In this document: one piece after another, positions 39,321-42,964 of the stretch
Numbering within the stretch: the stretch's first letter is position 1
Layout: each line of letters begins with the position of its first letter
Assembly (NCBI GenBank): GCA_007124095.1
Contig: SLFU01000082.1
Span: 1-42,964 of the forward strand
DNA length: 42,964 nucleotides
Reading direction: 5' to 3'
DNA from: Gemmatimonadota bacterium
Lineage (GTDB): Bacteria; Gemmatimonadota; Gemmatimonadetes; Longimicrobiales; Gaopeijiaceae
Notes under the pieces: model-generated
The model's input: the letters and a program-made list of their open reading frames with translations, nothing else
Told to the model about the DNA's origin: nothing
The model's database searches: none
Made by a program: the position numbers and the translations under genes

Positions 39321-39974
39321 TCACCTCGGCTTTCTCACCCCGGCTCGCCAGACCTCGAAGCGCCAAGCGAGGAAGGCGAGCGCGGCGGCGACGACGATCG
39401 CCTCGAGCGGGCTCCAGGGCCACGGCCATCCCCCCCAGGGCTCGCGGTTGCGGAGCACGTGACGGTAGGGGGTGGCCACCGGCCAGGCGAACCAGCTCGA
39501 CCAGACGATGCCGCCGCGGAGGAGCCCGCGGAGCGCGTCGTCGGCCAGGTCCGCCGCCAGGTGGCTCGCCACGCCGAGCGTCCAGAACCCGACCGCCCGC
39601 CCGAATGCGGCCCACCCGAATCCGGCCCGCCAGAATCCGGCCCGCCCGTAACTGAGTAGGCCGGCCCTCCGGGCCAGCGCCCACCCCGCGGTGACGCCCG
39701 CGAGGAAGAGGAGACTGTGTCCGATGGTGCGGCCGTAGACCGAGCCCCCCAGCGCCAGGATGGACTTGTCGATCAGGTCGGGGGTGATGCCTCCCAACGC
39801 GGCCGGGAGGAAAATGGTGAGGAGGAGGGCGGAGCGGTCTAGCCCCTGTCCATTCGGCCCCTGTCCTGCCGGCCCCTGCCCGGCCGGGCCCATTCCCTTC
39901 CCTGCCGGCCCGGAGCGGAGGGTGAGCGCGGCCGCCGCGAGCACGCCGGCGGCGAGGTGCCCGGGCAGGTACAT
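39321..39974 (-). CDS. Membrane-bound metal-dependent hydrolase, YdjM/DUF457 type
   Basis: A 217-residue multi-spanning membrane protein of the DUF457/YdjM type, annotated as inner-membrane metal-dependent hydrolases. Seen: His6 in LPGHLAAGV, TPDLIDK near residue 65, GHSLLFLAGV near 85, and VASHLAADLADDALRG near 137, i.e. the repeated His/Asp pairs that should bind metal. Two internal low-complexity stretches are present: Gly-Pro-Ala-Gln (about 22-44) and Arg-Ala-Gly-Phe (about 107-126), both encoded by 15-bp repeats. The substrate is unknown. It is followed by the YdcF-like gene 3 bp upstream on the same strand. Confidence 0.78.
   Translation of the reverse strand: MYLPGHLAAGVLAAAALTLRSGPAGKGMGPAGQGPAGQGPNGQGLDRSALLLTIFLPAALGGITPDLIDKSILALGGSVYGRTIGHSLLFLAGVTAGWALARRAGLLSYGRAGFWRAGFGWAAFGRAVGFWTLGVASHLAADLADDALRGLLRGGIVWSSWFAWPVATPYRHVLRNREPWGGWPWPWSPLEAIVVAAALAFLAWRFEVWRAGVRKPR
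39596..39655 (-). repeat. 15-bp tandem repeats in the YdjM-like gene (C-terminal half)
   Basis: Units at 39596-39610, 39611-39625 and 39626-39640 (each near CCCGCCCGAATCCGG on the plus strand) and a fourth degraded unit to 39655. They encode five-residue units near F-G-R-A-G on the minus strand within a membrane-proximal region. Confidence 0.88.
39843..39912 (-). repeat. 15-bp tandem repeats in the YdjM-like gene (N-terminal half)
   Basis: Units at 39843-39857, 39858-39872 and 39873-39887 (near CCCCTGTCCTGCCGG on the plus strand), then a decayed part to about 39912. They encode Gly-Pro-Ala/Asn-Gly-Gln pentapeptides in the loop after the first membrane segment. Confidence 0.85.
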
Positions 39975-39977
39975 GGC

Positions 39978-40748
39978 TCAGAGCCGACCGCGTAGCAGCC
40001 GGGCCCAGGCCAATCCCACGTATTCGTGCACGGCCCGCTCGACCATCCGGTACGACTCGGCCGAGGGGAGGAGGGCCTGGAGGTTCCAGCGGACCCCCCC
40101 GCGTGAGTAGCTCTGGGCGGGGGCCGGCAGAGGATCCAGTCCCTGGGCCCGGAAGTGGAAGAGGGCCCGGGGGAGGTGGGCCGCGGAGGTGACGAGGAGG
40201 ACCCGGGTCCCTTCGCCGAGGTGAGCCCGCGTACGGACGGCCTCCTCCCGGGTGTCCCGGGGCTCCGGCTGCACCTCGATTCGTGCCCGATCCACCCCCA
40301 TCGCCTCGGCCACCCGGGCGGTCACCTCCGCGTGGGAGACCTCCCACGGGCCCCTCCCCGAGACGACGAGTCGGCTCTCCGGAAGGGCGCGGTGGAGGCG
40401 CACGCCCTCGGTGAGACGGTAGAGGGACTCGGGATTCAGGAGGGCGGCCGGAGGCACCCGGACGTCCGGGGCGTGCCCCCCGCCCAGGACCACAATCCAC
40501 TCCACATCGGCATCGAGCGCGGCCGGATCGACGGCGGTGAATCCGCTCTCGAGCGGTTGGATCAGGAGGTGGGCCACCGGGCGGGTGCCCAGGAGAAAGC
40601 CGATCAGGAGGCCCGCGGTGAGGCCGATGCGCCCCAGCCGCCCGAAACGCTCGGTAAAGGAGAGGGCCAGAGCCAGGAGGAGGAGGATCCCTCCGGCGGC
40701 CAGGGGGGAGATGAGCCAGCCGATGACCTGCTTCACCGCGACGAACAC
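39978..40748 (-). CDS. YdcF/ElyC-like DUF218 protein
   Basis: A 256-residue protein with two N-terminal membrane segments (about 8-31 and 38-60) and a DUF218 domain (about 83-240), as in ElyC and SanA of E. coli, linked to envelope integrity. Seen: IVVLGGGHAPD, RLVVSGRGPWE, and SAAHLPRALFHFRAQGL near residue 190. The GTG at 40748 has GGGAGG about 7 nt upstream. It lies between the membrane hydrolase and the D-2-hydroxyacid dehydrogenase genes; whether it belongs to their pathway is unclear. Confidence 0.88.
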   Translation of the reverse strand: MFVAVKQVIGWLISPLAAGGILLLLALALSFTERFGRLGRIGLTAGLLIGFLLGTRPVAHLLIQPLESGFTAVDPAALDADVEWIVVLGGGHAPDVRVPPAALLNPESLYRLTEGVRLHRALPESRLVVSGRGPWEVSHAEVTARVAEAMGVDRARIEVQPEPRDTREEAVRTRAHLGEGTRVLLVTSAAHLPRALFHFRAQGLDPLPAPAQSYSRGGVRWNLQALLPSAESYRMVERAVHEYVGLAWARLLRGRL

Positions 40749-40779
40749 GTCACCCCTCCCGAGGCAGGCATGGTCGAGG

Positions 40780-40818
40780 TGTGCACGGCTCAGCTCTCTT
40801 GTGCACGGCTCAGCTCTC
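40780..40818. repeat. 20-bp direct duplication at the dehydrogenase 3' end
   Basis: TGTGCACGGCTCAGCTCTC occurs at 40780 and again at 40800. The second copy contains the stop codon (40810-40812) and the last codons of the dehydrogenase gene, so this is a duplicated gene end. It lies in the 61-bp gap before the YdcF-like start. Confidence 0.9.
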
Positions 40819-41826
40819 CACCGGAGGCTGGGCGGCCTCGTATTTGAAGGGGGCGAGGGCTCCGGAGTCGGGAGCCTCGTACGCCGCCCGCCAGATCGTC
40901 TCGAGGATCTCGGCGGTATGCGCCATGAAGCGGTCCGTGGTCCCCGCGACGTGGGGGGTCACGAGCACGCCCGGCTCTCGCCAGAGGGGCGAGTCGGGGG
41001 CGAGGGGCTCCTCGGCGAAGACGTCGAAGGCCGCCCCACGCAGCCGTCCCTCCCGCACGGCCTCCGCGACCGCTTTCTCATCCACGATTCCCCCCCGCGA
41101 GGCCACGAGGAGGAGGCCGTCGGCCCGGAGCCTGCGGATGCGTGCCTCCCCGAAGCTGCCCCGGGTCCGCTCGGTGAGGGGGAGGAGGACGACGGTAACG
41201 TCGGCCTTCTCGAGCGCCGGATCCAGCTCGTCGGCGGTCCCGACTCGATCGAAACCGGGAAGCTCCCGGCCGCTGCGGGAGATCCCGACCGTCTCCATCC
41301 CGAAGGCGCGGGCCAGGAGGGCCACCTCGCTCCCCGCCGAGCCCGCCCCGACCACCACCAACCGGGACCCGGCCAGCTCCCTGGCCCACCGCCGCTCCCA
41401 GCGGCCCTCCGCCGCCTGGTGGAGGTATCGGTCGAAATCCCGGCGGAAGTGGAGGATCGCTCCGAGCGCCCATTCGGCGATGCTCCGGGCATTCACCCCG
41501 CGGGAGTAAGTGATCAGGGGTCGGCCGGGCAGGATGGGCCATTCGTGGAGGGGGTCCGGGCCGGACGCGGTGAGGTGCACCCAGCGCCAGCCCTCCCCCT
41601 CCCTCGGGATCGAACCCAGGACCTCGAGCGCCTCCGGCCGGCCGCCTGTGACCAGGGCGGCTCCCGGCTCCGGGGGAGGGTCGGTGGAGCCGTTTCCGTG
41701 GATCAGCCGGACCGGGAGGGGAGCGACCACCGGCCAGATGCGCCGCGCCAGCTCCCCGAAGGCCTCGTCGGTCTCGGCGCGGGGCGAGAGGAGGAGGAGC
41801 TCGGAGGGTCGCGCGAACGGGGTCAC
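40810..41826 (-). CDS. D-2-hydroxyacid dehydrogenase
   Basis: A 338-residue NAD(P)-dependent dehydrogenase that reduces 2-keto acids to D-2-hydroxy acids or oxidises them. It has the Rossmann motif VVGAGSAG (about 159-165), NARSIAEWALG before it, and the catalytic Arg244 (VASRGGIVDE), Glu273 (FAEEPLAPDSPLW) and His292 (TPHVAGTT). The GTG at 41826 overlaps the aldolase stop (GTGA); GGAG lies 4-5 nt upstream. It resembles the hydroxypyruvate/glyoxylate reductase group more than serine-pathway PGDH, since there is no ACT domain. Substrate unknown; the aldolase next door may supply it. Confidence 0.92.
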   Translation of the reverse strand: MTPFARPSELLLLSPRAETDEAFGELARRIWPVVAPLPVRLIHGNGSTDPPPEPGAALVTGGRPEALEVLGSIPREGEGWRWVHLTASGPDPLHEWPILPGRPLITYSRGVNARSIAEWALGAILHFRRDFDRYLHQAAEGRWERRWARELAGSRLVVVGAGSAGSEVALLARAFGMETVGISRSGRELPGFDRVGTADELDPALEKADVTVVLLPLTERTRGSFGEARIRRLRADGLLLVASRGGIVDEKAVAEAVREGRLRGAAFDVFAEEPLAPDSPLWREPGVLVTPHVAGTTDRFMAHTAEILETIWRAAYEAPDSGALAPFKYEAAQPPVES

Positions 41827-42698
41827 GAGCTCCGCCGTCCCGCCGGCTTCTCCTCTCCCACCCCTCCCATCGACGCGAGGACGGACTCGATGGCGAGGCG
41901 GAGGGCGGTGTGATTCTCCTCGAGCGCGTCCCGGCTCGCCTCCCGCCAGTGGGCCTCCCAACGGCGCACGCGACCGAGCCCGTCAGAGAGGGCCGAGGCA
42001 TCGCCCCCCGGAAGGCGGCGGTGGAAGGAGCGGGCCAGGATCACGCACTCCGATCCGACCCGCACGTGCTCGCCCAAAATCTGCTCGGCGGAGACCAGCC
42101 CCTCCCCGGGCATCCCCACGCCGCCGAAGCCGAAGCGCCGCCCCAGACCGCGGACCCGCCGGGCCAGCTCGCCGATCTCACCCGAGGCCACCGGTTCGAA
42201 GAGGAAGGCCGTGCCGCGCTCGAGCGAGAGGTCGTTCAGCCCGATGTGGACATGATCCACCCAGCCGGGCTGTCCGTCCACGATCTCCTCCAGCCTCTCC
42301 ACGGCATCCACAGTCTCGGCCAGGAGGCTCAGACGGGGAGGCGATCCGCCCCCGGCGTCGAGCGCCTCGACCACCGCCTCCACCTCCGCACGGCTCCGAA
42401 ACATCGGAAGCATCACACGGTCCACGCCGAGGGCCTCGAGCTCGCGGGCCTCCTCGATCCCTCCCGCTCCCGCGGGGTTCGTGCGCACGAGGAGGGGCCC
42501 CCGGTCCGGGAGCCGGGCGAGCCTCCCGGCGTCGTCCATGGAGTGTGCGCTCACGACCGTGTCGCGGGCCGCCTGCCGCTCGCGCTTCCCCTCGATTTCC
42601 AGATCAACGAAGACGGTATTTCCCTCGTGGGCCCAGAGGCGGCGGGCGTAGCCCGAGTCGATCGTGATGGAGAGAAGCTCGAGCATGAATGCGGGCAC
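41823..42698 (-). CDS. HpcH/HpaI-type aldolase (citrate lyase-like)
   Basis: A 291-residue TIM-barrel aldolase that would split or join a pyruvate- or oxaloacetate-type unit. The metal pair is visible: Glu129 (SLLAETVDAVE) and Asp156 (HIGLNDLSLERG); VRTNP supplies the usual Arg. The start segment FVDLEIEGKRERQ and the SAHSMDD stretch recall a subfamily that I remember from surface polysaccharide loci; this is memory, not a search. The GTG at 42698 or the ATG at 42686 may start it; no ribosome-binding site decides. The gene is coupled to the dehydrogenase, so the two may be consecutive steps. Confidence 0.85.
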   Translation of the reverse strand: MPAFMLELLSITIDSGYARRLWAHEGNTVFVDLEIEGKRERQAARDTVVSAHSMDDAGRLARLPDRGPLLVRTNPAGAGGIEEARELEALGVDRVMLPMFRSRAEVEAVVEALDAGGGSPPRLSLLAETVDAVERLEEIVDGQPGWVDHVHIGLNDLSLERGTAFLFEPVASGEIGELARRVRGLGRRFGFGGVGMPGEGLVSAEQILGEHVRVGSECVILARSFHRRLPGGDASALSDGLGRVRRWEAHWREASRDALEENHTALRLAIESVLASMGGVGEEKPAGRRSS

Positions 42699-42727
42699 GG
42701 TTGAGCGAGTGTAGCGCCGAATGTAGG

Positions 42728-42776
42728 GGCGAATGGGTCAGGGCGAATGGCTCAGTCGGACGGATGAGGCGAATGG
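42728..42776. repeat. Three copies of GGCGAATGG in non-coding DNA
   Basis: Copies at 42728, 42742 and 42768, the first two followed by GTCAG or CTCAG. A related stretch (GGCGAATGAGGGGCCGAAGGGTCAGG) that is split by an insert occurs near 36177-36202, before thpR. They lie in the 266-bp right-end gap. Confidence 0.6.
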
Positions 42777-42814
42777 GCCGGGCCCGTGGGCCGGACGATC
42801 AGGCCGCCCGAGAC

Positions 42815-42862
42815 CGTGTCGGGCTCTGGGCGTGTCGGGCTCTGGGCGTGTCGGGCTCTGGG
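42815..42862. repeat. Three perfect 16-bp tandem repeats
   Basis: CGTGTCGGGCTCTGGG at 42815-42830, 42831-42846 and 42847-42862. Because 16 is not a multiple of three, this array is unlikely to be coding; it lies upstream of the aldolase gene. Confidence 0.9.
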
Positions 42863-42895
42863 GAGGATGGGACCGACGACGGGGCGAGGCAATGC

Positions 42896-42964
42896 TCAGG
42901 CCCTCTCCGCCTCCCCGTCCGCCTCCCCGTCCGCCTCCCCGTCCGCCTCCCCGTCCGCCTCCCC
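42896..42964 (-). CDS. Possible end of a gene with a GEAD-repeat tail, cut by the window edge
   Basis: Read on the minus strand from the window edge, an open frame encodes four Gly-Glu-Ala-Asp units, then Gly-Glu-Ala-Glu-Arg-Ala, and ends with TGA (42898-42896). Low-complexity protein tails of this type occur elsewhere in this window (GatC, S2), so this could be the C-terminus of the next gene. All frames of such a repeat stay open, so the call is weak. Confidence 0.25.
   Translation of the reverse strand, partial: GEADGEADGEADGEADGEAERA
42905..42964. repeat. 12-bp tandem repeat array reaching the window edge
   Basis: Five units of GTCCGCCTCCCC (first one CTCCGCCTCCCC, 42905-42916; then perfect copies at 42917, 42929, 42941 and 42953), so the array may continue beyond the window. 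The unit length is a multiple of three. Confidence 0.92.

Noticed and set aside
42905-42964. CRISPR-like array at the right edge
   Set aside because: Units are 12 bp with no spacers and no cas genes nearby; it is a simple tandem repeat.
1-42964. tRNA, rRNA, riboswitch or insertion-sequence features
   Set aside because: Reading both strands I saw no cloverleaf-like sequence with conserved T-loop, no rRNA signature, no transposase motif and no terminal inverted repeats. A formal search with tRNAscan-SE and Infernal would settle it.

Overview
The window is a GC-rich, densely packed bacterial chromosome segment of core housekeeping genes with few gaps and no rRNA, tRNA, transposase, phage or CRISPR locus that I can see. 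The gene content fits a Gram-negative-type bacterium with an MEP isoprenoid pathway, intramembrane protease RseP, GatCAB amidotransferase and an NtrC-type regulator. A short SigA-like sigma factor without region 1.1 and a GlmU-like protein of the type I associate with Bacteroidetes and relatives suggest the FCB superphylum, perhaps Gemmatimonadota. That placement is inference from gene type, not a computed phylogeny.

Layout. (1) 1-7533, minus strand: the rimP-nusA-ylxQ-infB-ylxP-rbfA-truB-ribF translation and ribosome-maturation operon, with ribF cut by the window edge. (2) 7606-9032, minus: murA with a clear intrinsic terminator; its catalytic Cys is replaced by Asp. (3) 9273-11179, plus: a DUF948-like membrane protein, a small YtxH-like protein and a secreted zinc phospholipase C-family protein, whose 3' end overlaps gatB tail to tail. 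(4) 11151-18764, minus: lipoprotein-serS-pcrA-gatC-gatA-gatB, tightly coupled. (5) 18948-22730, plus, from a divergent promoter region: single-domain response regulator, mannose-1-phosphate guanylyltransferase, alternative GlmU-like protein, WalJ-like metallo-hydrolase. (6) 22804-31303, minus: rplM-rpsI-rpsB-tsf-pyrH-frr-uppS-cdsA-dxr-rseP, joining ribosomal proteins, translation factors, lipid-carrier, phospholipid and isoprenoid synthesis and envelope proteolysis; a near-consensus promoter lies before rplM. (7) 31390-38456, minus: sigma factor, signal peptidase I, sigma54 regulator, an anchored unknown protein, ThpR, a cysteine desulfurase-like enzyme and an MscS channel. (8) 38675-39268, plus: a CHRD-domain lipoprotein. 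(9) 39321-42698, minus: membrane hydrolase of the YdjM/DUF457 type, YdcF-like protein, D-2-hydroxyacid dehydrogenase and HpcH/HpaI aldolase, followed by repeat-rich DNA up to the window end.

I did not find a clear undescribed multi-gene system. The most distinctive feature is the recurrence of short in-phase tandem repeats (12, 15 and 21 bp units), mainly in protein tails or flexible segments (GatC, the DUF948-like protein, the DUF457-like protein, and a possible GEAD-repeat tail at the right edge), together with repeats in non-coding gaps. Other points are an Asp-type MurA, which in other bacteria is fosfomycin-insensitive, two candidate leaderless transcripts, and a long charged tail on ribosomal protein S2.
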